A stretch of DNA of 64,000 nt, from positions 1-64,000 of the forward strand of contig BQJU01000009.1 of NCBI GenBank assembly GCA_021604865.1, written 5' to 3'. Positions 24,483-34,441 of this stretch are shown one piece after another. The translations under genes and the position numbers were made by a program. Positions within the stretch are counted from its first letter, which is position 1, and every line of letters starts with the position of its first letter. Source of the stretch: Saprospiraceae bacterium (GTDB lineage: Bacteria; Bacteroidota; Bacteroidia; Chitinophagales; Saprospiraceae). The notes beneath the pieces are model-generated. The model was not told the origin of the DNA. It saw nothing but the letters and a program-made list of their open reading frames with translations, and searched no databases.

Positions 24483-24873
24483 ATTAGTAATTTTTTTAGT
24501 TTAATAAATTGATTCTGCTTATTTAGACCCAACTTTTTGAAAAAGTAACGGTGTCTTTGTACTGCAAGGTAAAAAAATCAGCTGTAATGCAGAAGTTTAG
24601 CATTAAACAAATCTTGCTGACAAATAAAAGTAAGCGCATGATGTGTAACCTTTCATGTATTTATACGTTATTACACGAACAAATTAAGGTTTTAGGTTTT
24701 TTAAAATAATGAAGTTCAAGAAAAAAAGTGACTTGTGGGGCAAAAATCGTCTTTATGAGGTAAGCACTACTTTTGTGAGGTTTTCTAAACCGGTAAAACA
24801 AAAATATCAGTTTTTTTGCAATAATTAATTTGCCGAATCAGTTATTTTACCAGCAGCTACAGTAGTTAAAAGT
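24483..24873. other. Gene-free divergent intergenic region
   Basis: About 390 bp, very AT-rich, between divergent genes. No ORF, RNA gene, repeat-family member or clear hairpin is recognised; it must hold both promoters. Confidence 0.5.
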
Positions 24874-25416
24874 ATGAAAATACCATTTATCTTTTTCCTT
24901 TTCTTATCGTTTTGCCAATGGACAGTGGGTCAAACACTTGATCTACAGTTGAAAAAGATTCCTTCAGGTATTAAATGTCCATTTAAATCATACTGCTTTT
25001 CAAAACAATTGCCGACCAAAAAGAGTATATTTTTTGGCGCGGATCTGTTATTGGGCAAAAATTCAGAAAGCCCGAATTTTTCAATGCAGAACTTAGTAAA
25101 GACTTATCATATTACCACTCCTTTATATGCCGGTTTTCAATTAGGTGAAGATTATTTTATTGAAGGCGGCCCTTATTTTAGCATTCTGGTCAACCGCCTG
25201 GTTGATAATCCTTTTGAATATACGAGTACCCGACCCGATGAAATGGAATTTGGCGTTGATGGTGGATTTTCAACCGCTTTTGGCTGTAAAATCAGTGATC
25301 GGGGTAGTTTAAAATTGCGCTACAATCTGGGCATCAGCAGTTTCCATTCCAATTTAAAATTCCTGGAACACCCCAATACTCGTCGTATTGAGATTGGTTT
25401 GAATTTAAAACTGTAA
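24874..25416 (+). CDS. Small secreted outer-membrane barrel-like protein
   Basis: A 180-residue protein with a signal peptide (IPFIFFLFLSFCQWTVGQ). The remainder shows amphipathic beta strands and a C-terminus of alternating residues (RGSLKLRYNLGISSF..., RRIEIGLNLKL), as in small outer-membrane beta-barrels of the PorT/OmpW size class. No specific family is recognised. It faces the HD-like gene with only 6 bp between their ends. Confidence 0.65.
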   Translation: MKIPFIFFLFLSFCQWTVGQTLDLQLKKIPSGIKCPFKSYCFSKQLPTKKSIFFGADLLLGKNSESPNFSMQNLVKTYHITTPLYAGFQLGEDYFIEGGPYFSILVNRLVDNPFEYTSTRPDEMEFGVDGGFSTAFGCKISDRGSLKLRYNLGISSFHSNLKFLEHPNTRRIEIGLNLKL

Positions 25417-25422
25417 CCTGTT

Positions 25423-25860
25423 TTAAGGCCATAAATCTCCCACTTCCGGCATTTCATACTGGTTTTGCATTTGCATAATTCCGACTTGTACTTGTCGGAT
25501 CATTTTTTGTAACTTATTATGCAATGGATGTGCAGATTCCGTCGCGCTGATACATTGCATAACCTTCCCGATAAGTTCAGGCTGATAATTCATTTCCCTT
25601 AGAAAAGTATCAGCAATCGTCATACTCACTTCTTTTCCGCCATATTGCCCTTCGATGCATCCGGTATTGTGTAACATAGCAGCTAAAGCCAGAATTTCCA
25701 TTTCTTCATCAGGCAAACGGCGGATTAGTCCAAGGGTGATCAAGCGGTTTTTCATTTCCATACTCAAATCGAGTTGGAACTCCCAATAGCCAGCCGGCAA
25801 ATATTCCCGGTACAAGCTCCGGACAAAAGAATAGGTTTTATTAACAATCGGGTTGTTCAT
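25423..25860 (-). CDS. HD-domain-like protein with altered HD motif
   Basis: A 145-residue helical protein resembling the small HD hydrolase fold: LALAAMLHNTGCIEGQYGGKEVSMTIADTFLREMNY matches the core helix and following metal-site region of HD proteins such as putative (p)ppGpp or nucleotide phosphohydrolases. The hallmark His-Asp pair reads His-Asn here (LHNTG), so metal binding may be weakened. Substrate is unknown. It is convergent with the preceding barrel gene and divergent from the MutS-like operon. Confidence 0.6.
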   Translation of the reverse strand: MNNPIVNKTYSFVRSLYREYLPAGYWEFQLDLSMEMKNRLITLGLIRRLPDEEMEILALAAMLHNTGCIEGQYGGKEVSMTIADTFLREMNYQPELIGKVMQCISATESAHPLHNKLQKMIRQVQVGIMQMQNQYEMPEVGDLWP

Positions 25861-26015
25861 AGAACACAGTATTTTCTATACGACTACAAATGTGCGGTCT
25901 TTCTTCATGCAAGGCGTTCCAATTCATAAATCAGAACCAAAAATAGTAAATTGCGGTCCAATTTCTTTTTTGACGGATCGTGTAATCTGTCAAAGTGTCT
26001 AACTTATTGCTCTAT

Positions 26016-27833
26016 ATGACCGACCAACAACTAACTACATATTACGAAGAACGAATTTCTCGCTTTTCAGCTATCGCCGAAAAACTACGCAAGCGCTATG
26101 AGTTTTACTCTCTGGTTCGCCTTTTTACCTTTTTAGGTGCTGTTGGCCTAATCTCTCTCTTGTGGACCATTCATTGGGGAATAGGCTTGGGTAGTATGGT
26201 GCTTTTTCTATTTTTATTTTACCGTTTTGTACAATGGCATCTTACACTGGAAAGCCAGGCCAAACATCATGAAAGCCTGACCCAAATCAATCAACAGGAA
26301 CGCGATGCCCTTGATCATCAATATCAGGCATTTGCCGATGGTGGTGAATACGTTGAGCCCGAACATCCTTATACACTCGATCTGGATATTTTTGGTCCCT
26401 GGTCACTTTTTCAATACATCAACCGGGCTACGACAGGTATCGGACAAGCCTTATTGGCTAAATATTTCAAAGCACCTGCTACCAGTCCCCTGATTATGGC
26501 CCGCCAGGAAGCTATTGAAGAATTGAGCAAACGTGCAGACTGGCGACAGGATTTTCGAGCGCTAGGTCTAGATTGCAAAGATTCACCTGCTCATCTCCGG
26601 GCTTTGCGGCTTTGGCTGACCGATGAAAATATAGTCCTGGGGAAAAAAGGATTAACAGCAGCCCTTTACCTTGCTCCGATATGGGTTATCTGTGGCATCT
26701 TGTTGTGGATATTTTATTTTAATTGGACCATCTTTCTATTGTGGATGATTCCTGTAGTCTTGATTATCCGCAAAACAATGGAAGCTGTTGACAAAACCCA
26801 TTCCCGTACGGCCAAAGCCGGCGATATGCTCAATACCTACGCTCGACTCATTCAGCATTTGGAGCAACCCACCTTTCAATCGGGTTTGCTTCAACGATTG
26901 CATGCTGCGTTCATGGGTAAAAAAGCGGCATCGTCAAGCATCAACCGCCTCTCCTATATCATCAGTCAACTCAATGTACGGTTTAATATCTTTGCCGTTT
27001 TCCTTAACCTCATTGGATTATGGGACTTACAATGGGTGTATCGACTGGAAAAATGGCGGCATACTGAAAAAGAACGACTCCCACAGTGGTTTGCCAGTCT
27101 GGCTGAATTGGAAGCATTGAGCAGTTTGGCCAATTTATCTTTTAACCACCCAAGCTGGACTTTCCCCACACTGCACGAAAAATTGCTCATTGAAGCAGTA
27201 CAACTGGGGCACCCTTTGATTCATGTTTCCCAAAGGGTGAGTAATGACATCGAGCTGCCGGTGCGTGGTCATATCAAGCTGGTTACCGGTTCAAATATGG
27301 CGGGAAAAAGCACTTTTTTACGTACGGTGGGCCTGAATGCTGTGCTGGCATTGGCCGGTGCTCCTGTATGTGCAAAAAAAATGGCCCTACCACAAATCCA
27401 GGTTTTCACCAGCATGCGCACCCAGGATGCCTTGCACGAAAGCACTTCTTCCTTTTATGCAGAACTCAAAAGGCTTAAATTTATCATAGAGGCGGTAGAG
27501 GTTGCCTATAGGGGGGAACACCAGGAACGTCCGGTATTTTTCCTCCTGGATGAAATCCTGAAAGGCACCAATTCTGTTGACCGGCATACCGGCTCTAAAG
27601 CATTGATCCAGCAATTGATTCGCAGTGAAGGGGGCGGCATCATCGCTACCCATGATTTGGAACTGGGTCAGTTGGAAGCTACTGCCAACGGCGCCGTAGA
27701 AAACCTATGCATCGAAGTAGAAATTCGAGATGGAAAGCTCTATTTTGACTATACGATAAAAAAAGGAGTGAGCAAAAGTTTTAATGCTACGCTCCTGATG
27801 CAGCAAATGGGCATCCGAATTGGTGAAGTATAA
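26016..27833 (+). CDS. Membrane-anchored MutS-family ATPase
   Basis: About 605 residues. Two hydrophobic hairpins (about 32-70 and 215-255) predict membrane insertion; they are followed by MutS-like lever/clamp helices and a C-terminal MutS ATPase: Walker A GSNMAGKSTFLRTVG (about 425-440), Walker B FFLLDEILKGTNSVDRHTG and H-loop IIATHDLELG. The mismatch-recognition domain is missing. So it is a MutS paralogue of the membrane type seen widely in Bacteroidota, not the mismatch-repair MutS, and its role is unproven. A GTG at 25995 could give seven more residues. It is 12 bp upstream of the LRR gene, forming a two-gene operon. Confidence 0.85.
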   Translation: MTDQQLTTYYEERISRFSAIAEKLRKRYEFYSLVRLFTFLGAVGLISLLWTIHWGIGLGSMVLFLFLFYRFVQWHLTLESQAKHHESLTQINQQERDALDHQYQAFADGGEYVEPEHPYTLDLDIFGPWSLFQYINRATTGIGQALLAKYFKAPATSPLIMARQEAIEELSKRADWRQDFRALGLDCKDSPAHLRALRLWLTDENIVLGKKGLTAALYLAPIWVICGILLWIFYFNWTIFLLWMIPVVLIIRKTMEAVDKTHSRTAKAGDMLNTYARLIQHLEQPTFQSGLLQRLHAAFMGKKAASSSINRLSYIISQLNVRFNIFAVFLNLIGLWDLQWVYRLEKWRHTEKERLPQWFASLAELEALSSLANLSFNHPSWTFPTLHEKLLIEAVQLGHPLIHVSQRVSNDIELPVRGHIKLVTGSNMAGKSTFLRTVGLNAVLALAGAPVCAKKMALPQIQVFTSMRTQDALHESTSSFYAELKRLKFIIEAVEVAYRGEHQERPVFFLLDEILKGTNSVDRHTGSKALIQQLIRSEGGGIIATHDLELGQLEATANGAVENLCIEVEIRDGKLYFDYTIKKGVSKSFNATLLMQQMGIRIGEV

Positions 27834-27845
27834 GAATCATTACCA

Positions 27846-29864
27846 ATGTACCATCCTCCTTCAGGCAGACAGCGTTATTATAACCTCCAGATTCCGCCAG
27901 CACAGCGCCTGGAGGTGAGGGAGCTATTCCTGAGTCAGCAGCAGGAAGATAGGTTGCAGGCAAATTTGCATTTGTTTCCCAACTTGCAGATACTGTCCGT
28001 AATAGATTCCCAGCTGGAACAATTTCCTGAAGCTATCCTACAACTACCCTTGCTGGAAGAATTAATTTTGAAAAACAACCAAATTAGCCTTATTCCAGCG
28101 CAAATTTATCGTTTAAATAGTTTAAAAAAGCTCAATTTATCCGGCAACAACCTCCATACCTGGCCTGAGGCATTATCAGCTATGCCACAGTTACAGCAGT
28201 TGGATTTATCGGGCAATGCATTGAGTGAAATCCCCAAAAGTTTCAAAGAACTAAAAAATCTGGAACGACTACAATTGGCTGATAATCAGATCACCAATAT
28301 GCCCAGGGAAATAGGCCATCTACAACAACTGAAGGAACTGAACCTGGAAGGCAATCAAATAAAACGCCTACCGCGATCCATGGAAAAATGCCGACAGTTG
28401 GAAGTATGCAGGCTATCGAAAAACCGACTCACTTCCCTCCCTGACATGATGGAATCCTGGTCAAACCTCAATATCCTGGATGTCCGGGAAAACCGGTTAA
28501 AATCATTACCTCAAACCCTACAAAACTGCCCGACTTTACAAAGACTGTTAGTGGCAAAAAACCGCTGCAAAACCATACCCAATTTCATCTCGGGGTTCAG
28601 TTGGTTAAAAGTGCTCGATTTTAGCCATAATGGTATTGAAAAAATCAATAAACAGCTGGCTGGTTGTCTGGCTTTAGACCAGCTAGATCTCAGTAATAAC
28701 AGCCTCAGTCACTTGCCGGATCTCGATAAAATGTCCCAGTTGGAACGCCTCAACCTGGCAGGTAACCAACTCACCGAACTGCCCACCTTACCTACACGGT
28801 TAAAATATCTCGATCTCAGCCGCAACCGACTAAGCCAGTGGCCCAATGCCCTGACTCATCTTTCCCGACTGCGTGCGCTCTCGCTAGAATATAATCGCAT
28901 TGACCAACTACCCACCACTTTTGGTCGATTAAATGACTCCTTGCAGAGCCTGAAATTGAAAAATAATCCGGTAAAATGCCCTGCTAAAAAGTTGATCCCA
29001 TTGGATCAATTGCAAGATTTAAGCGGATTAATGCCTGTTAGAAAGTTTGAGAATTTGTTACAATTCAAACAGGTAGCCAAGACGATTAAACTGCCCAAAG
29101 AATTACACCCTGCATTTTTTGCGCTTTTTCAAGGAAAAGAAAAAGAACTGCTGGCAACTTTTGATTCTGAAAAATGGCAATATGCCCTCAATTTCTACCT
29201 GGGCCCGGTTCATGATCTTTGCCGGGAATATTTGTTGAAGCGGTTTAGCCACCCTATTTCAAAAAAGAACATTCAACAAATCTGCCTGGCTGGCCATACC
29301 GCCTTTGATTCCCAATCCTTAGCCCAACGCTTACAAGCCCAAGGCATTGGGTATAGTACGGAACCACAAGCAGCAACCTCTCATATATTATTGGGGTTTC
29401 CAATCCCCGGAAAAATAGCTTTTACTTTTCCCATTCCAATTCAAGGGGTAGCCCTCATCAATGAAAAACGCCTGAATCACTTCCTCAACAAACAAGAAAA
29501 GCGGTATTTGTGGAGCCACCCACAAGAAGAACAGGTGGAAGCATTAGATAAATTGCTACTACACCCTGATGCTGCTAATGTGCGGTTGGCGATACAAATG
29601 CTGCATGGCGGAGGTGTCCCGGATAACCTGCGGGAAACCCTGTTTGCTGCTTATTTAATCCGGACAGAACCAGATTTAAAAACTGCATTGAAACAGTTCC
29701 TTGCGGTTAACATGAAGGATAAAGGCAAACAACTACTCCTGCAAAATCAATTGTACAAACCGTCTATCCTCAATGGCCACCTGAGTCCAAATGAGCGATC
29801 ATTTTTCAACCGAAATGGACTTTCTTTTGATAAAATTGTAAGGCTACTTAACACGACCTTTTAG
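27846..29864 (+). CDS. Leucine-rich repeat protein with BRCT-like C-terminal region
   Basis: A 672-residue protein. About 14 leucine-rich repeats run from residue 25 to 385 (LxxLxLxxNxLxxLP type, for example LKKLNLSGNNLHTWPEAL). After them, about residues 470-545 (IQQICLAGHTAFDSQSLAQRLQAQGIGYS... SHILLG... GVALINEKRLNHFL) have the order of features of a BRCT domain. A helical tail (about 560-640) resembles HEAT-type units. No signal peptide, so cytoplasmic. It starts 12 bp after the MutS-like ATPase and is surely co-transcribed. A role as adaptor in a DNA- or membrane-linked complex is inference; the BRCT call is tentative. Confidence 0.8.
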   Translation: MYHPPSGRQRYYNLQIPPAQRLEVRELFLSQQQEDRLQANLHLFPNLQILSVIDSQLEQFPEAILQLPLLEELILKNNQISLIPAQIYRLNSLKKLNLSGNNLHTWPEALSAMPQLQQLDLSGNALSEIPKSFKELKNLERLQLADNQITNMPREIGHLQQLKELNLEGNQIKRLPRSMEKCRQLEVCRLSKNRLTSLPDMMESWSNLNILDVRENRLKSLPQTLQNCPTLQRLLVAKNRCKTIPNFISGFSWLKVLDFSHNGIEKINKQLAGCLALDQLDLSNNSLSHLPDLDKMSQLERLNLAGNQLTELPTLPTRLKYLDLSRNRLSQWPNALTHLSRLRALSLEYNRIDQLPTTFGRLNDSLQSLKLKNNPVKCPAKKLIPLDQLQDLSGLMPVRKFENLLQFKQVAKTIKLPKELHPAFFALFQGKEKELLATFDSEKWQYALNFYLGPVHDLCREYLLKRFSHPISKKNIQQICLAGHTAFDSQSLAQRLQAQGIGYSTEPQAATSHILLGFPIPGKIAFTFPIPIQGVALINEKRLNHFLNKQEKRYLWSHPQEEQVEALDKLLLHPDAANVRLAIQMLHGGGVPDNLRETLFAAYLIRTEPDLKTALKQFLAVNMKDKGKQLLLQNQLYKPSILNGHLSPNERSFFNRNGLSFDKIVRLLNTTF

Positions 29865-29898
29865 CCGCTCATTATTCTCCTTTTGCAAAAACCTTAAA

Positions 29899-29929
29899 AA
29901 AAGGCCATGTACTGGTAAGACCGCCTTTT
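29899..29929. terminator. Weak hairpin after the LRR gene
   Basis: AAAAGGC / GCCTTTT stem with a 17-nt loop, 35 bp past the stop codon. Only a short T run belongs to the stem, so this is a tentative terminator. Confidence 0.35.
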
Positions 29930-30076
29930 GGAGCTACTAGCAGGCATGGACAAGCCTACTCGGTTATATTCCATTTTTTTAAGATTTAGGTGTCAGGTGG
30001 CTTCAAAATTTATAGTGCTTTATTTGTGAAGACAAGATACAAAATCCACACGAAACAAACAAAAAATTAGTTGTTT

Positions 30077-31225
30077 TTATTTTTTAAACAATTTGATTGT
30101 ATTGTATTTTTGTAAAAGCGGTATAATTTGTTTAATAGGTAAACTTTCAATGGTATGTCCGTTAATTCCACTCATGCTTTCTGCACAAAACAGGGAATTT
30201 AATACAGCCTCTTCCGTTGCCTCAATTGTTGCCAGGAAAAGTGGAGACATATTGTCGTTACGGAGCACTTTGGCTTCATCAAACATGGCTTCTTGTTGGT
30301 AGGGAATGCGTAGATCTTTAGCAGTAGAAGCAGCAATCACATAATCTCCGCTACCATTGGACGCGATGCCTCCTGTCTTGGCCATTCCCATTATTGCTCG
30401 TTTAGCTAGTCGTTTTAAATTCCGTGCCGAAAGTGGAGCATCAGTCAGGACAACCATCATGCAGGAACCATCGCCATCCTTTTGCAAGTGATTTTTGAAG
30501 GGATAATTATTGAGTTCTTTGGCTATCGGCGCACCATTTATTTCAAGCACACCTCCAAAGTTGCTTTGCACCAACACACCTACGGTAAATCCACCTAGAG
30601 AAGCCGGCAATACCCGGGATGCCGTTCCAATTCCACCTTTATAACCAAAACAAACGGTTCCGGTTCCTGCACCAACATTGCCCTCTTCTACCCTACCGCT
30701 CTGTGCCGAGCTGATCGCTTTTAATACGTGTTCTTCGGTGACATGACGGCCACGAATATCATTGAGCCAGCCATCGTTGGTTTCCCCTACTACTGCATTT
30801 ACGGAGCGAACATCCTCGTTGTCTGGCAAGGAAAGGGTATAAGTAATCAATGCATTCGAAGCGGTTGGAACACTCAGTGTATTGGTCAAAATAATGGGTG
30901 TTTCAATATTCCCCAGCTCTTCCACCTGGCTGTAACCTGCAAGTTTTCCGAATCCATTGCCGATATAAATGGCTGCTGGTACTTTTTCCTGAAAAACATT
31001 ACCATCATGCGGCAAAATGGCCGTCACTCCAGTTCGGACGCTATCGCCTTCAACGAGACTTACCTGACCGACTTTTACCCCGGCAACATCGGTGATGGCA
31101 TTGAATTTTCCCGGTGATAAAATGCCGATTTCTACGCCATAATCCCGCAGGCGTTTTTGTTGCGCGTGGCTAATGGTTTGCATAATGAAAAAGATTAGGC
31201 TGAAGAAAAAAAGCTTATGCATCAT
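30077..31225 (-). CDS. P1 family (DmpA/BapA-type) aminopeptidase
   Basis: A 382-residue N-terminal-nucleophile peptidase with a signal peptide (LFFFSLIFFIMQTISHAQ). Family landmarks are present: KFNAITDVAGVKVGQVSL near the start, VNAVVGETNDGWLNDIRGRHV, GAGTGTVCFGYKGGIGTASR and GGFTVGVLVQSNFGG. The autocleavage Gly-Ser lies in GDGSCMMVVLTDAPL, which would expose the nucleophile Ser of the beta chain. Relatives release N-terminal D- or beta-amino acids. A longer frame to 31255 runs through the gyrB terminator hairpin, so the start at 31225 (or 31222) is preferred. It is periplasmic by prediction. Confidence 0.9.
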   Translation of the reverse strand: MMHKLFFFSLIFFIMQTISHAQQKRLRDYGVEIGILSPGKFNAITDVAGVKVGQVSLVEGDSVRTGVTAILPHDGNVFQEKVPAAIYIGNGFGKLAGYSQVEELGNIETPIILTNTLSVPTASNALITYTLSLPDNEDVRSVNAVVGETNDGWLNDIRGRHVTEEHVLKAISSAQSGRVEEGNVGAGTGTVCFGYKGGIGTASRVLPASLGGFTVGVLVQSNFGGVLEINGAPIAKELNNYPFKNHLQKDGDGSCMMVVLTDAPLSARNLKRLAKRAIMGMAKTGGIASNGSGDYVIAASTAKDLRIPYQQEAMFDEAKVLRNDNMSPLFLATIEATEEAVLNSLFCAESMSGINGHTIESLPIKQIIPLLQKYNTIKLFKK

Positions 31226-31242
31226 AAGGTTTGTCTTTAAAC

Positions 31243-31280
31243 AAGAAAAGGCCACTCCGCTGTTGAAGTGACCTTTTCTT
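31243..31280 (-). terminator. gyrB terminator
   Basis: AAGAAAAGG / CCTTTTCTT outer stem with inner CACT/AGTG pairing, 20 bp after the gyrB stop and before the P1 peptidase start. The 3' arm is itself T-rich. Confidence 0.7.
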
Positions 31281-31300
31281 TTATCCTAATAAAGTAGTCG

Positions 31301-33316
<2,016 letters not shown>

Positions 33317-33444
33317 TTAACTTAACCTTAAATCCAGTATTTGCAAGGATTTTCTGCATAGCCATTTATACGGCTATTCCCCAGCTATTTCAGGACTTGA
33401 CACCGCAAAAAATCGCGTTGCTACAATCGTCAGAGGAGTCTATT

Positions 33445-34176
33445 TCATTCCGTTAATAAAATGCCAACTGTCAACTTGTAAAAGTTCTTTGCATAGGTCG
33501 AATTTTCAGCGGTATTTGTACCTGCGGAAAAACGAAAAGAATATTTTTCTCTGACGGTAAATTTGACATAGCCTCCAAACTTTTGATACCGGACATTGGC
33601 CTCTCCTTCTGCTATTCGAACCTGGTTATATCCTTCAAAGTGTATCCCTAGAGAAACATGAGGGTTTAGCACTACTCCTGGCAAAAGCCAATATAGCAGG
33701 TAATCACCAGAGTCGCGGCCTTTAGATTTGAGGGCTTTGTAATAGGAAAAAAAGCCCTCTGCCTCAAAACGCTTGTCCAGGAAATTGACAAGAATGCCCG
33801 GCACAATACCTTCGCCAAGGATGGCTTCAAAATTATCGGATAAAACCTTGCCATGCGTGACGCCCACAAATGGATTGACCGTTAAATGTTTTCCCAGGGT
33901 CAGGTACCGCAGGCCAATGCCAGTTTCTAGCCAGGTATCTGTGCCATCAAAAGGATTGCCAAAGGAAGGGTTGGTCCAAAAAATACCATAAAAAGAGAAG
34001 CTGATATTATCGCGTAGTTTAAAACTTCCCGATACTGTTGGATAAAAACCAAAAGCATTATCTTGGTTCAGGAAAATTTCGAAAGTAGATGTTGGGTCAT
34101 TAACCAGACTGTCCTGAGTATAAGCAATGGACCCACTTAGCAAACCTAAGGCGATTAAGATTGTTTTAATTTTCAT
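33445..34176 (-). CDS. Outer-membrane beta-barrel-like protein (DUF6733-type hypothetical)
   Basis: About 243 residues with a signal peptide (KTILIALGLLSGSIAYTQ). The mature chain is made of alternating beta strands with aromatic girdles (NISFSFYGIFWTNPSFG, LETGIGLRYLTLGKHLTVNPFVGVTHG, YVKFTVREKYSFRFSAG), as in 10-12-stranded outer-membrane barrels. It resembles Bacteroidota proteins annotated only as DUF6733 or hypothetical; that family name is a guess from memory. A frame to 34284 lacks a plausible leader, so the ATG at 34176 is chosen. Confidence 0.65.
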   Translation of the reverse strand: MKIKTILIALGLLSGSIAYTQDSLVNDPTSTFEIFLNQDNAFGFYPTVSGSFKLRDNISFSFYGIFWTNPSFGNPFDGTDTWLETGIGLRYLTLGKHLTVNPFVGVTHGKVLSDNFEAILGEGIVPGILVNFLDKRFEAEGFFSYYKALKSKGRDSGDYLLYWLLPGVVLNPHVSLGIHFEGYNQVRIAEGEANVRYQKFGGYVKFTVREKYSFRFSAGTNTAENSTYAKNFYKLTVGILLTE

Positions 34177-34221
34177 TAGCTTATTATTTTTCTTGCTACA
34201 AGATAAAAAAGTACGCCGAAT

Positions 34222-34440
34222 ATGTTGTTGATCCGTTACCCTAAATGGAATACTCAAATAGAAGATTGGCAACATTTGTTGCAAAGATTGGCCTTAGCAC
34301 ATAAACTGGAGGAGGATAAAGAATTGAAAAGTCCGGTGTTGGAGGAAGGTAAAACCAGGCATGAAGGAGGTTCGGCTATTTCGGATTATCTGCTTCAGTT
34401 GGACCAGGAAAGCGGTTCGTGGTGGTATTGTTCTTGTTAG
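34222..34440 (+). CDS. Small hypothetical protein ending in WWYCSC
   Basis: A 72-residue open frame with ordinary amino acid use (RYPKWNTQIEDWQHLLQRLALAHKLEED...) and a C-terminal WWYCSC that could be a metal or redox site. It lies alone between a divergent barrel gene and a convergent kinase gene, whose stop is 1 bp away. The absence of low-complexity sequence supports it being real. I do not recognise a family. Confidence 0.5.
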   Translation: MLLIRYPKWNTQIEDWQHLLQRLALAHKLEEDKELKSPVLEEGKTRHEGGSAISDYLLQLDQESGSWWYCSC

Positions 34441-34441
34441 C

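Noticed and set aside
26016-27833. Mismatch-repair mutS
   Set aside because: Mismatch-binding and connector domains are absent and there are membrane segments; only the ATPase part is MutS-like.
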